Part shown: piece after piece, positions 47,101 to 59,454 of the stretch
How the letters are laid out: every line of letters starts with the position of its first letter
Position numbering within the stretch: position 1 is the first letter of the stretch
DNA from: Dactylis glomerata
Taxonomy: Eukaryota > Streptophyta > Magnoliopsida > Poales > Poaceae
NCBI GenBank assembly: GCA_007115705.1
Contig: QXEO01000237.1
Coordinates: 1,984,108 to 2,048,107 of the forward strand
Direction of reading: 5' to 3'
Length of the DNA stretch: 64,000 nt
Notes under the pieces: generated by a model
What the model saw: only the letters and a program-made list of their open reading frames with translations
Database searches by the model: none
What the model was told of the DNA's origin: nothing
Position numbers and translations under genes: made by a program

Positions 47101-50100
47101 ATGAATTCGACGGCTTTTTCGCTTTTAGCCAACAGCAGTACAGAAGTCGACGAAAATCAAGAGATGGAGTTGACAATCGGAAGCTTAAACATCCTCATTG
47201 GACCGTCGGGTTCATCTCGCCTTTCAAATCCGACGAAACAAGATCCGTCGGCAAGTGAGCCCAAAACAACAACAATGATGGAATATTCTGAAGGCTCTTC
47301 CAGCGAGGTAAACTCGCCGGTCAGCCCAGAGGAAGTGCAAAAAGGAAAGATCGCAGAGGACAACGAAGAAAAGGAAAATTTTGACGCAGGAGTCTAACTC
47401 GAAGATCTCATGATCTGCCTCGACGATATTGCGGACAAGTCAACAGATACATGGAAGACAGGATTAGAGCTTTCTGAGGATAGTAACTCGATCTTCTCAA
47501 GCTTCAAGGGTAACATCGGCAAACAATGCCAGGTGCTCGCCATTATAGGAGATAACTCAGAAGAATTCGACGAAAACGACAATCCAGTGCTAAACCCAGC
47601 AAATATCGACAGAGGGGCAAATCACCTAGCAGAAGGGCAAACACCAGAATCCCTCACAACCAGGGAAAAAATTCGACTATCAGTCGACGAATGGAGGATA
47701 ATAAGAGAAGCCGTAGAACACGGCATGCCAATACCATCAAATTCTAGCAAATACATGCTTTTGGGGTATCATTACGCCCTAAGGCAGCAGGCCAAGCAAT
47801 TAGCAAAGGAGAAAATAGAGATACAAAGAAGAAAAGATTCAGCCATTGCAGCTAGCGAAGCTGCTCGAAAAGCACGAAGCGACGCATCATATAGCAACGC
47901 AAGGAAAAATCGTCGACACGGCTCAAGGTACGATAACCTAGAGCACTCCGACAGGCAAAGTATATCCAAAAACCTCGACTCGTCCTTCTTATCAGTCGAC
48001 GAGCAGGGGAATATCCTACCAAAAACCCCTGAAGCAGCATTAGTAGCAGCGCAAGCATATTTGCTTACAACTCGGCCAAGTCCAGGAGATCCCAGGGAAC
48101 ATATGCATAGAGCAGCATTGAACGGACTCAACATGGTGGGCCACAAGCTATCAACAAAAGGAGAAGAAGCATATCACCACAAGGAAGTGCACAAGGCAAG
48201 GCCACCTCGCCGTCACAACAGTCCTCGGCGCAGAAGCAGCAAGCACCAATCTCGATCGCCATCACCGAAACAGCACGGTGGAACTCGAAGATCACGATCA
48301 CCAAACGAAAAATGCGACTATGAAGATGATGAGAAAGAGATGGGGGCATCGTGCTTTACCCGAAGGGTTCGCACTACTCCAGTTCCCAAGGGGTTCAAGT
48401 TACCACACGATCAGCAAAAGTATGACGGGTCACAAGAACCACAATCATGGCTATCAGATTATCTGCAAGCAGTGCAAATACTAGGAGGAACAAAAGAAAC
48501 AGCAATCCAAAGTTTGCAACTACACCTCACCGGAGCAGCAAGGTCATGGTTGAGCAAACTAGAGAAAGAAACTATTGGAAGCTGGGAAGACCTCACAAAG
48601 CAATTCACAGGCAACTTTAGGTCGACATACAAATGGCCAGCATCAATAGAAGAAGTCAAAGCGTGCGTGCAGCAACACGACGAAACACTGCGGGCATACA
48701 TCCAAAGATGGAGCCTTATCAAAAATTCGGCAGTCAAAGTTTCAGACGAAAGAGCAATAGATGCATTCATCATTGGATTAAGGCGAAGGGACCTAGTCGA
48801 AGAGATGGGCAAAATCAAGCCGAAAACAGTGTCAGACCTCATGGATGTAGCAAACAGATTTGCAGATGGAGAAGACGCATGCAACAACAAACGGACGCGA
48901 TCCCCAGAAGACGATAGAAGAAATAGATATGGAAGTCAAAGGAGACGGTCCAGAAATTATGACAACTATGGCCCTCATAGCCAAGTCGCCGCAGGATACA
49001 AAGACAACAGCTACCAAGGAAGTGATCGAAGAAGTTCAGGATATCGAAGCTACGGAAAAGAGGACTATAAAAAATTCCCCGTAAGAGAATCCAAAGAATA
49101 CAACCCCTCGCCAGAAGACATGCTCAACGGACCTTGTCATATACACTCAGCGTTCGTCGATGGGAAGCGAGTATCAAGGCATGCAATGAAAGATTGCACA
49201 ACATTCTTAAAACTTCAAGAGGCAGCACTAAACAAGCAAATTGAAGCAAGGCGACAAGGATTCGAAGGAAGCAACAACCCTCCGGCAAAGCAGCAAGGAA
49301 ACAATGGAGCTCCTCAAGGACAAGACCAGCAAAACCAGGGACACGACGACGACGAAGGGTATGTTCCATCAAAAGGACACATCACAGCAATGATACAACC
49401 TGTACCCAAGTCGAACAAAGAAGAGAAGAGCATAACTCGACAAGTCAACCTAGCAGTCGTCTCACCTCCAGCCACAACGGAGTATCTGCACTGGTCAGAA
49501 CAACCGATAGAGTTCAACAGAGAAGATCACCCTATAATAGTACCTCGGCCGGGAAACGCGCCTTTGGTACTCAAAGCTCAAATCGGCGCGTATGATGTCG
49601 ACAAAATATTCATGGACGCAGGGAGTGGAATTAACCTGATATACGCAAAAACACTCCGAGCAATGCATATATCACTAGAGTTCCTGAAGCCAACAGATTG
49701 TTCCTTCCATGGAATCGTGCCAGGAAGTGCCAATTACCCACTGGGTCGAATAGCAGTCAACGTTTGCTTCGGCAACCGACAAAACTACAGAAGAGAAAAG
49801 CTAGATTTTGAAGTCATGGACTGGCCATCTCAATATCACGCGATCCTCGGACGACCCGCGTTTTCGCGATTCATGGCAGTACCTCACTATACATATTTAG
49901 TGCTTAAAATGCCAGGACCAAGAGGAATAATTACAGTCAAAGGAAGTTTCGAAGTCTCAGATCTCTGCGACAGGGAGTTCCACAAGATGGCGCAAAACTT
50001 TGGCATGATAGCCAACTATACAGAAAAGGTGAAGAACACGACTGCAGAAGGCATCAAGCTACTCGAGGGACGCGCCGCGGAGCCCGAGATGAAGAAACTG

Positions 50101-50163
50101 CGAGTAGAAGCATCAGGAGAAGACAAAGATGCAGGAAAAGAAGAGCAAACCATGACGGCATAA
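47101..50163 (+). CDS. Gag-protease polyprotein, 917 aa from 47410, or about 1020 aa with one internal stop
   Basis: The family start MNSTAFSLLA is at 47101. A single in-frame TAA at 47395-47397 is followed four codons later by ATG 47410, from which 917 codons run open. Counting from 47410: acidic N-terminus; an Arg/Ser-rich basic stretch at about 255-305; the retrotransposon gag core at about 320-480 (PKGFKLPHDQQKYDGSQEP, LHLTGAARSWL, VANRFADGED); a Cys/His cluster at about 575-600 (GPCHIHSAF...HAMKDC), a possible non-standard zinc knuckle; and retropepsin motifs DAGSG at about 736 and ILGRP at about 811. The stop TAA at 50161-50163 precedes a gene-poor stretch. It is far better preserved than gag in the full-length relative. 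Readthrough or downstream initiation at 47410 are both possible. Confidence 0.88.
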
Positions 50164-50448
50164 GCATCAAAGAATAGAGTAGAAGAATAACGGCTGTAAA
50201 AGCCACGAGTTAAACCAGGGGCAATGCCCTCTAGATCCAGAACACAGGTCATAGGCCGGATCTCTTGGGTCACCCTATGTATCTTACATTACAAGTATAA
50301 ATAAAGACAAAGCGTTCCTCATATTTGAGTTTACGAGTCTTTCAAAGGAAGAAGTGCGGTAAACGCACGACTCATACAAAAACGCTTTGAGAACGAACTT
50401 TCTCGACATACAAGTCGCAAAATAAGACACTCTCGCGTTACAAAAATA

Positions 50449-51000
50449 TTACAATAACGGGTTATCAGAATCATCTACGCCTAAAGGATCTAAATAGTGG
50501 TACTCACGAAAAAACGCAGCATCCGCTTCCAGAAGCCTAGCTACGAGTCTTCGAGCAGGTTGCAGCGTGTTCTCCATATGTACTCGAAGGCTAGCTCCAC
50601 CTGGAGCCAAACTCAGGGACATCGTGCTATAATTCAGCCTGGGGTGCCACTTGCGTATCCACCCGAGAGAAAAATTGGCACCTGCCACTAAGTTCAGCTC
50701 TATCAATCTATGAATACGATGGCTGGATCTGAAAGTATCAAGAAGAAGCGGGAAAGTCGCAGGCAAAGGATTGCGAGGAAGCATAACAGAGTGCATAGTC
50801 ATGAGAGCTCGTCGGCAACCATCAACTGACTCACCAATATGCTGGGCATGATCCTGAAGCAGTACAATGGCACTCCGGCGTCGAGGATCAGACCACAAAG
50901 TCACAAAGCCGCATTGTAATGATAGTCGAATACGAGTTCCTACCGTATGTCGATATTGTAATCTGTATCGGACCCTACCCGATCCTCGAGACCTGGCCAC
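50449..51000 (-). pseudogene. Antisense ORF downstream of gag, unknown product, fused to LTR sequence
   Basis: 183-codon minus frame. Its C-terminal 150 codons (LWSDPRRRSAIVLLQDHA, ANFSLGWIRKWHPRL, ADAAFFREYHYLDPLG) look like a real protein. I recall similar hypothetical proteins next to grass gypsy elements but cannot name a domain. The N-terminal part (50914-51000) is LTR read backwards, so the true start was lost in the deletion joining 50912 to the LTR. It occupies the position held by the AT-hook/B3 gene in the larger relative, with an unrelated sequence. Confidence 0.55.
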
Positions 51001-51170
51001 CTATATAAAGGGGCCAGGAGGGGACGGTGAGGGCAGATTGAAAGCAAACCAGGTTAAACACCCAAGTTTACTTTCGACGCGTACCTATTTCGACTAACTT
51101 TACCATCCGACGCCCTATCTCCCCGATCCTAAGTCCTTCATCTAGGACATTTGTCGAGTTAACCCTCGTC
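50913..51170 (+). repeat. Truncated 3' LTR of the gag-only gypsy
   Basis: Matches 46796-47063. The first 65 bp are missing, and about 9 bp (TTCGAGTTC) is deleted near 51105. Confidence 0.9.
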
Positions 51171-52532
51171 ACCAAGTTATTCCAATGTGTCCACCATACA
51201 TACCTATTAGCAATTTGCTATTCCAAGTACATTTGACTTGCTTTTATCTATCCTTCAAATTAAACTTTTTGGTGTTATGTGAAAATTAGTCAGTAAAGCT
51301 CTCACGAACCTGACGCCACACTTTACTTTTCTCGCTTTTAATAATTTTGACATTGTGGCTCTCTTATGTTGATGTTATGCTTGCAAGTTGTAAGTTGGAA
51401 ATTAGCCCAGCCATGCCGTCATGGGGCAAGCTTTCAACATTGCACTTTCTTTCATTTAAGTTGATATCGTGATCTTTTGTTTATGGATACTCGCGATGTG
51501 AAATAAGTTGGGATCTTGTGAGGTCATGGAGTTTGTATATGTGTTAGAGAAACGCCTGGGCTACTAATCTAAGGCATGCATCATTCATGGTGGAAATTTA
51601 CAGTCATGCCCATAGTGGACATTCGACGATGCATCTCAAAATAAAAAGCTATACCAATGGTAAATAAAAGAGATACCGAGGTGTTCATTGTTTGTTTGTC
51701 TTCTCATTTTGATGTGGGCTTGTTCCATGTCATCGGGCAAGAGGTACCCCGTTGGCGGTTCTCGATGATACATGTATGCTTACAATGACAAGAACTTGCT
51801 TGGGACCTAAGTCGAGTAGCATGAGGTTTGGGCATTCATACTTCACGGGACACAAGGTTTTCAACTTATAATTTGTTAAGCATATGCTTCATAATTGTAC
51901 TCACATTTACCTTAACCATTCAAGATGCCTATGATGGGGGCAATGAGAACTCAAAGCTAGTAAGTATCATAATTTTTGGAGGTTTATAAAACTTGCAATC
52001 ACTGCTTCCCTCTGTGAAGGGCCTTTCTTTTACTTTTATGTTGAGTCTCCACCTTCTACCTTTATGCACCGTCTAAGAAAGCATAGTTGTCATTCCGAAT
52101 TTAATGTGCATAAAGCCAAAGTTTATCATTGATTGATTCATGATTTTGGTTTTGCTTGTTCTTAAATTATTTGTATCTAGTCGCCCTCTTAAACTTGAAG
52201 GTGTCCTATGCATTTATGTTTGGCTATTCCATGAGGGACAAGCTAAAAACCACTTTACTATGTTTTTCTATATGATTTGAACACACACTATACTTTCAAT
52301 GTTTCATTATTCATGATCTTTCGTTTATGTTACTTTTCATGTTATAACATGGTTGCTAAGTTTTTATTGTCAAGATTATATCTCTTATGCCCATGTTTTA
52401 ATTACTTTGATCCCAGCACTCAATGTTTTACATCGTTGATCAAGATTGTAATGGTGCATGTCACCTCAAAAATTATTCTTTTGTTATCACTTACCTACTT
52501 GAGGACGAGCAAGAGTTAAGCTTGGGGATGCT

Positions 52533-54144
52533 TGATACGTCTCAAACGTATCTATAATTTTTGATGCTCCATGCTTGTTTATACATCATTTGCTTTGTGT
52601 TTTGTTACACTTCATGGCATTTTTATGCGTTTTCTGGAACTAACCTACTAACGAGACGCCACAGTGCCAGTTCCCTGTTTTCTATTGTTTTTGTGTTTCA
52701 GAAAAGCTACACAGGAAATATTCTTGGAATTGGACGAAAAAAGCCAAACCTCCTATTTTTATCGAAGCTTCGCGAAGACCGAAGATGAGACAGAGGGGGG
52801 CCACATGCCGGCCACACCCTAGGGTGGCGTGGCCCAGGCCCTGGCCGCGCCACCAGGGGTGAGACCGCCTGGTCCACCTCCCAACGCCGCCGTTCCGCCT
52901 ATATATTCCCCTCGACGGGAAAAACCTAAAGCCCTGATCAATTTTCCATGAAACCTACTGCAAGCCGCCGCCGTCGTCGACGCGAGATCGGGAGGGTCCA
53001 GAAGCTCTTCCTGGCACCCTGTCGGAGGCCTTCTCTAACACCATGGTCGCCTCCGGAGTGATGTGTGGGTAGTCTACCTTGGACTACGGGTCCATAGCAG
53101 TAGCTAGATGGTCGTCTCCTCCACCATGGGCTTCATATTTAGATCTTGTGACCTGCCCTACATGATCAAGATCATCTTTGTGTAATTCTACATGTTGTGT
53201 TTGTTGGGATCCGATGAGTATTGGTACTATGTCAAGTTGATGTGCTGAATTATTATTTTTATATTATCTCTATGTTGTTTATGATCTTGCATGCTCTCCA
53301 TTGCTAGTAGATATCTTGGTCGAGTAGATGCTAGTGACTCCAAGAGGAAGTATTTATGCTCGATAGTTGGGTTCATGCCTCTAGTAATCTGGGGGAGTGA
53401 CGGAAACCACTAAGGTTGTAGATGTGCTGTTGCCACTAGGGAGAAAATAACATTCTTGTGTTCAAGGACATTTGCATTGTTTACATTATGCACTTTGCTT
53501 AAGGCGATAATCTGTTGTTCGCAACTTAATAACTGATGGTTGCTCGGACGACATCCGGAGGGTGGATTATTAGTCATAGATGCAGTTGGATTACGGTCTA
53601 TGTATTTTGTCGTAATGCCTAGAGTGAATCTCATAGTGATCCTCATGACATATGTACGTTATCTTTATTCTATCAATTGCCCAACTGTAATTTGTTTACC
53701 CAACATGTTGTTATTTATCTTATGGAGAGACACCACTAGTGAACTGTGGACCCCGGTTCAATTTCCTTTATATTGCTATTACCATTTTACTTTTACTTGC
53801 ACTATTTACTTTCTTGCATACTATTACCTTTTACCACTCGATACGCTCAATCCTTTGTTTACAGCAAACCGGTGAGATTTACAACCTCATCGTAAGTTGG
53901 GGCAAAGTACTTGGTTGTGTTGTGTGCAGGTTCCACGTTGCTGCTAGTGAAAAGCCACGCACCAGCATTTATCTGGCGCCATTGTCTAGAGTGTCGCAAA
54001 GCTAGCGGGCATCAACCTTCAGAAGTGTGGTTCTTTCTCCTACTAGTTCGTAACCTTGGTTTCACAACTGAGGGAAGACTTGCTGCTGTTCTCATCATAC
54101 CTTCCTCTTGGGGTTCCCAACGGGGTGTAATCTACACGCCATCA
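52533..54144 (+). repeat. LTR 2 (shared middle LTR) of the tandem LARD-like element
   Basis: 1612 bp, preceded directly by the PPT of internal unit 1 and followed by the PBS of internal unit 2; no target duplication of its own. Confidence 0.9.
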
Positions 54145-54330
54145 AGCATTTTTTCTGGCGCCGTTGCCTAGGAGAAAGAAGATTTCTGCAAGGGGAGTCT
54201 CTCACTTCCAACCTTTTACTTTGTTATTGTTTTTCTTTATTTTATTTTTGCTTGCATCGTTTTATCAAAAATAGAAAAAAATTAGTTTCTTTGATAGCTT
54301 GCATTCCGTCACTTTTACTTTTAGTTCATT

Positions 54331-54924
54331 ATGTTGTTCCCTAAGTATGCTTTGGAGGACCTTACAATAGGTAGTGGTTCTATAATTGGGAAAGGCAACA
54401 TCGAGAAGTTCTTTAATCATGTTAGTATGCATAAAGATGTTGAGCATAGATCTTTAGCCGAGCTTGCTCCTAGTTATGAAGTTGCTGCTGCTTATTTAGT
54501 TCACATGTTGGAGGCTAGGTTTGTTAACCTTAATCCTTTTATGCAACAAATGTTTCTTAAGCTTCATGATATCAAAGACTCCGAAAAGAAAGATTTTATT
54601 TTGGAGACTTTGCGTAGAGAATTTAGAGATGTTGCTATTGAAGCTAGGAAATTTTTTGAGCGTTTTAATATGCTTGGCTCACCTGTTAATGTTGTTGGTA
54701 CAACCAAATAAGACATCAAAGTACCAATACCTTGCAAACTTGTAGGATTGCATGAACCTTTGGAAAAGAATTTTGATTGGATTTGTCCTGAAAACCCTTT
54801 TGATGAAAGTAGTGAACCCAAGAGTATTCACAAGGGATCTTCAAAAAGTCATTTGGACACAATACAATTTATTGTTGAGAAGACTTCTGTAATTGATCTT
54901 AGTGCCTCACTTGATATTACTTGA
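54331..54924 (+). pseudogene. LARD internal ORF, unit 2, 197 codons with one nonsense codon
   Basis: Starts ATG 54331 (MLFPKYALEDLTIGSG...), lies about 165 bp inside the PBS where gag would be, and ends TGA at 54922-54924. It is open apart from TAA at 54709-54711, which is GAA in unit 1. The composition is protein-like and partly helical (HVSMHKDVEHRSLAELA, EKKDFILETLRREFRDVAIEARKFF). No gag, zinc knuckle or enzymatic motif recognised. Product unknown; position suggests a gag-like or accessory role. Confidence 0.55.
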
Positions 54925-57857
54925 TTTCCACTTTCTGCGCGTAGCTCAAAGGCGTTAAAGAAAAGCACTCTTGGGAGATAACTCAATGTTTTCTTTTCAG
55001 TACTTTTTATTTTATTTGAGTCTTGGAAGTTATTACTACTGTAATGACCTCTCCTTATCATTTTTATTTCGTTTTTGTGCCAAGAAGAACCTCTAATTTG
55101 AGGGAGGTAAGATTTCGGGAAGTTGCTGTCCTGAAACAGATTTCTGCGCTGCACCATAAAAATTCGTGAAAATTCTCAGAATATCTTTTTGATCTTAAAT
55201 TTGTTGTGCATATGACCCAGGTTATATCCAAACTTTAATTAGTTTTGCACTTTTCGATTTGAGCAACATAAGGTCCTCAAAAAAATTGATCTTTGTCAGC
55301 TGTTCTGTTTTGACAGATTCTGCCACTATTTTTGGTTGCCTCTCGATCGTTTTCTTTTTGAGTTCTTTTGATCACGGAACTTTTGAGGAAGTTGCTACAG
55401 TACCTCACGCTTTAATGGTTGGTATATTTGAGTTTGAAACTGAACCAAAAGGGGAGATTTACTATCATGTTTATACTAATGTTGCTAATAGAATTGTGTG
55501 AAGTTTTGTATGAAGGAAGTTTTCAAGTGTAGGGAATGGAGAGTGATGAGATGAGATAAAGTATGGACAAAATCTCAAGCTTGGGGATGCTCATGTCACC
55601 CCAAGAAATATCCAAGAGGTACAAGCGTCAAAGCTTGGGGATGCCCCCGAGGCACCCCTTCTTCATCGGCAAAAATTAGGTCACCTTTCAACACACTATA
55701 TTTTTATTGCTTCATATTCTATGCGTTTTTCTTGGAGAGTCTTTACTTTTGCTTTCAGTTTTTTTTTGTTTGCTGTAATAAATGGTTGGACGCCAACAAA
55801 TTTCTTTTGGAGAAGACATACCTCGTTTTTCATTGCCAAGAACACTCTAGTTTTCAGTCTTATTGTTCAATAAGTGTTCTCTTTTTCTAGTACTGCGTTT
55901 AGCTTTCGTTTTTTGCCTTGATTTTTGTTCAGATCTTGTTATATATTTGCATCAAGGTGTGTTTAGACCACTGGTCTATGTTGTTTTTCATCAAAAGAGT
56001 TGTCTCAAAAAGGTTTGAATGGTATTGGAAAAGAGAAAAAGTTTTCATGCAAAAAGTGGTACAAATGGGAGCTTGTTTAGACTGCGGCTTAGACTTTTGC
56101 ATGTCATGCTTGATGTCGTTTTGATAGTATGCTTAGTAGTTTTTGTTTGTAGCATGACTTATCTCAAATGACTGAGATTGCTTAATGAGCCTTTGAAAAA
56201 AATCATGTGTTGTTTTTATTATATGGGAGCATGTTATTGTGGTTTTCTCCTTTGATGCTTTATTTGGGTTGATTTGGCGCATTCTTACAACATGTTTGAC
56301 TCTAACAAAGTCGCCATAATCCTCTATGATCATTTGGTTTTTGACTTGTGATACTACTTTATGTTTCAGTTAATGATGTTTTGTCGCTATGCATGATTAT
56401 GGCCGTTATTGCTCTCTTAGTTGGTCGCTCCCAGTCTTTTGCTAGCCTTCATTTTGTACTGAGTATGAGCTCTACTCGTGCATCCAACTCCCCAAAACCA
56501 AGTTATTCCAATGTGTCCACCATACATACCTATTAGCAATTTGCTATTCCAAGTACATTTGACTTGCTTTTATCTATCCTTCAAATTAAACTTTTTGGTG
56601 TTATGTGAAAATTAGTCAGTAAAGCTCTCACGAACCCGACGGCACACTTTACTTTTCTCGCTTTTAATAATTTTGACATTGTGGCTCTCTTATGTTGATG
56701 TTATGCTTGCAAGTTGTAAGTTGGAAATTAGCCCAGCCATGCCGTCATGGGGCAAGCTTTCAACATTGCACTTTCTTTCATTTAAGTTGATATCGTGATC
56801 TTTTGTTTATGGATACTCGCGATGTGAAATAAGTTGGGATCTTGTGAGGTCATGGAGTTTGTATATGTGTTTGAGAAACGCCTGGGCTGCTAATCTAAGC
56901 CATGCATCATTCATGGTGGAAATTTACAGTCATGCCCATAGTGGACATTCGATGATGCATCTCAAAATAAAAAGCTATACCAATGGTAAATAAAAGAGAT
57001 GCCGATGTGTTCATTGTCTGTTTGTCTTGTCATTTTGATGTGGACTTGTTACATGTCATCGGGCAAGAGGTACCCCGTTGGCGGTTCTCGATGATACATG
57101 TATGCTTACAATGACAAGAACTTGTGTGGGACATAAGTTGAGTAGCATGATGTTTGGGTATTCGTACTTCATGGGACACGAGGTTTTCAACTTATGATTT
57201 GTTAAGCATATGCTTCATAATTGTACTCGCATTTACCTTAACCATTCAAGATGCCTATGATGGGGGCAATGAGAGCTCAAAGCGAGTAAGTATCATAATT
57301 TTTGGAGGTTTATAAAACTTGCAATCACTGCTTCCCTCTGCGAAGGGCCTTTCTTTTACTTTTATGTTGAGTCTCCACCTTCTACCTTTATGCACCGTCT
57401 AAGAGAGCATAGTTGTCATTCTGAATTTAATGTGTATAGTCCCAAAGTTTATCATTGATTGATTCATGATTTTGGTTTTGCTTGTTCTTAAATTATTTGT
57501 ATCTAGTCGCCCTCTTAAACTTGAAGGTGTCCTATGCATTTATGTTTTGCTATTCCATGAGGGACAAGCTGAAAACCACTTTACTATGTTTTTTTATATG
57601 ATTTGAACACACACTTGACTTTCAATGTTTCATTATTCATGATCTTTCGTTTGTGTTACTTTTCATGTTATAACATGGTTGCTAAGTTTTTATTGTCAAG
57701 ATTATATCTCTTATGCCCATGTTTTAAGTACTTTGATCCCAGCACTCAATGCTTTCATCGTTGATCAAGATTGTGATGGTGCATGTCACCTCAAAAATTA
57801 TTCTTTTGTTACCACTTACCTACTCGAGGACGAGCAGGAGTTAAGCTTGGGGATGCT
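54925..57857 (+). other. Non-coding interior of LARD unit 2
   Basis: Matches 42044-52532 of unit 1 once insertions are removed. Contains two AAGCTTGGGGATGCC motifs (55577-55591, 55631-55645) resembling the PPT at 57843-57856. No gene seen. Confidence 0.75.
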
Positions 57858-59449
57858 TGATACGTCTCAAACGTATCTATAATTTTTGATGCTCCATGCT
57901 TGTTTATACATCATTTGCTTTGTGTTTTGTTACACTTCGTGGCGTTTTTATGAGTTTTCTGGAACTAACCTACTAACGAGACGCCACAGTGCCAGTTCCT
58001 ATTTTCTGCTGTTTTTGTGTTTTAGAAAAGCTACACAGAAAATATTCTTGGAATTGTACAAAACAAAAGCTGAACCTCCTATTTTTATCGAAGCTTCGCG
58101 AAGACTGAAGATAAGACAGAGGGGGGCCACATGCCGGCCACACCCTAGCTGGCCGTGCCACCAGGGGGTGAGACCGCCTGGTCCACCTCCTGACGCCGCC
58201 CTTCCGCCTATATATTCCCCTCGACGGGAAAAACCTAAAGCCCTGATCAATTTTCCACGAAACCTACTGCAAGCCGCCGCCGTCATCGACGCGAGATCGG
58301 GAGGGTCTAGAAGCTCTTCCCGGCACCCTGCCGGAGGCCTTCTCCAACACCATGGTCGCCTCCGGAGTAATGTATGAGTAGTCTACCTTGGACTACGGGT
58401 CGATAGCAGTAGCTAGATGGTCGTCTCCTCCACCATGTGCTTCATGTTTAGATCTTGTGAGCTGCCCTACATGATCAAGATCATCTTTGCATAATTCTAC
58501 ATGTTGTGTTTGTTGGGATCCGATGAGTATTGGTACTATGTCAAGTTGATGTGCTGAATTTTTTTATGTTATCTCTATGTTGTTTATGATCTTGCATGCT
58601 CTCCGTTGCTAGTAGATATCTTGGCCGAGTAGATGCTCGTGACTCAAAGAGGGAGTATTTATGCTCAATAGTTGGGTTCATGCCTCTAGTAATTTGGGGA
58701 GTGACAGAAACCTCTAAGGTTGTAGATGTGCTGTTGCCACTAGGGAGAAAACAACATTCTTGTGTTCAAGGACATTTGCATTGTTTACATTACGCACTTT
58801 GCTTAAGGCGATAATCTGTTGTTCGCAACTTAATACCCGATGGTTGCTCGGACGACATCCGGAGGGTGGATTATTAGTCATAGATGCAGTTGGATTACGG
58901 TCTATGTATTTTGTCGTAATGCCCAGAGTGAATCTCATAGTGATCCTCATGACATATGTACGTTATCTTTATTATATCAATTGCCCAACTGTAATTTGTT
59001 TACCCAACATGTTGTTATTTATCTTATGGAGAGACACCACTACTGAACTGTGGACCCCAGTCCAATTTCCTTTACATTGCTATTACCATTTTACTTTTAC
59101 TCGCACTATTTACTTTCTTGCATACTATTACCTTTTACCCCTCGATACGCTCAATCCTTTGTTTACAACAAACCAGTGAGATTGACAACCTCATCGTAAG
59201 TTGGGGCGAAGTACTTGGTTGTGTTGTGCACAGGTTCCACGTTGCTGCTAGTGAAAAGCCACACACCAGCATTTATCTCGTGCCATTGTCTGGAGTGTCG
59301 CAAAGCAAGCAGGCATCAACCTTCGGAAGTGTGTTTCTTTCTCCTACTGGTTCGATAACCTTGGTTTCACAACTGAGGGAAGACTTGCTACTGTGCTCAT
59401 CATACCTTCCTCTTGGGGTTCTCAACGTGGTGTAATCTACACGCCATCA
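57858..59449 (+). repeat. LTR 3 of the tandem LARD-like element
   Basis: 1592 bp, ends GCCATCA followed by the GTAAC duplication. About 20 bp of the CCAGGCCC stretch present in LTR 1 is missing near 58150. Confidence 0.9.
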
Positions 59450-59454
59450 GTAAC

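Larger units (their letters stand above)
46731..51170 (+). mobile_element. Gag-protease-only Tat-type gypsy element (non-autonomous)
   Basis: 4.4 kb, target duplication CCAAG (46726-46730, 51171-51175); the empty site ACCAAGTTATTCC is at 56499. The LTR and gag are those of the 7910-16717 element, but no RT, RNase H or integrase is present. After gag comes a short region with an antisense ORF, then a 3' LTR lacking its first 65 bp. Either an internal deletion product or a gag-carrying parasite of the full element. Confidence 0.92.
31236..59449 (+). mobile_element. Non-coding (LARD-like) LTR retrotransposon in tandem form LTR-internal-LTR-internal-LTR
   Basis: Three LTRs of about 1.6 kb (31236-32848, 52533-54144, 57858-59449) enclose two internal regions. 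A single outer target duplication GTAAC marks one original insertion. Each internal region starts with CTGGCGCCGTTGCC, a plant gypsy-type PBS, and ends with AAGCTTGGGGATGCT directly before the next LTR (polypurine tract). No RT, integrase or protease is present, only a 197-codon ORF. Internal unit 1 carries three later insertions (33374-41783, 42325-45435, 46731-51170). The plus orientation follows from PBS and PPT. Confidence 0.85.
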
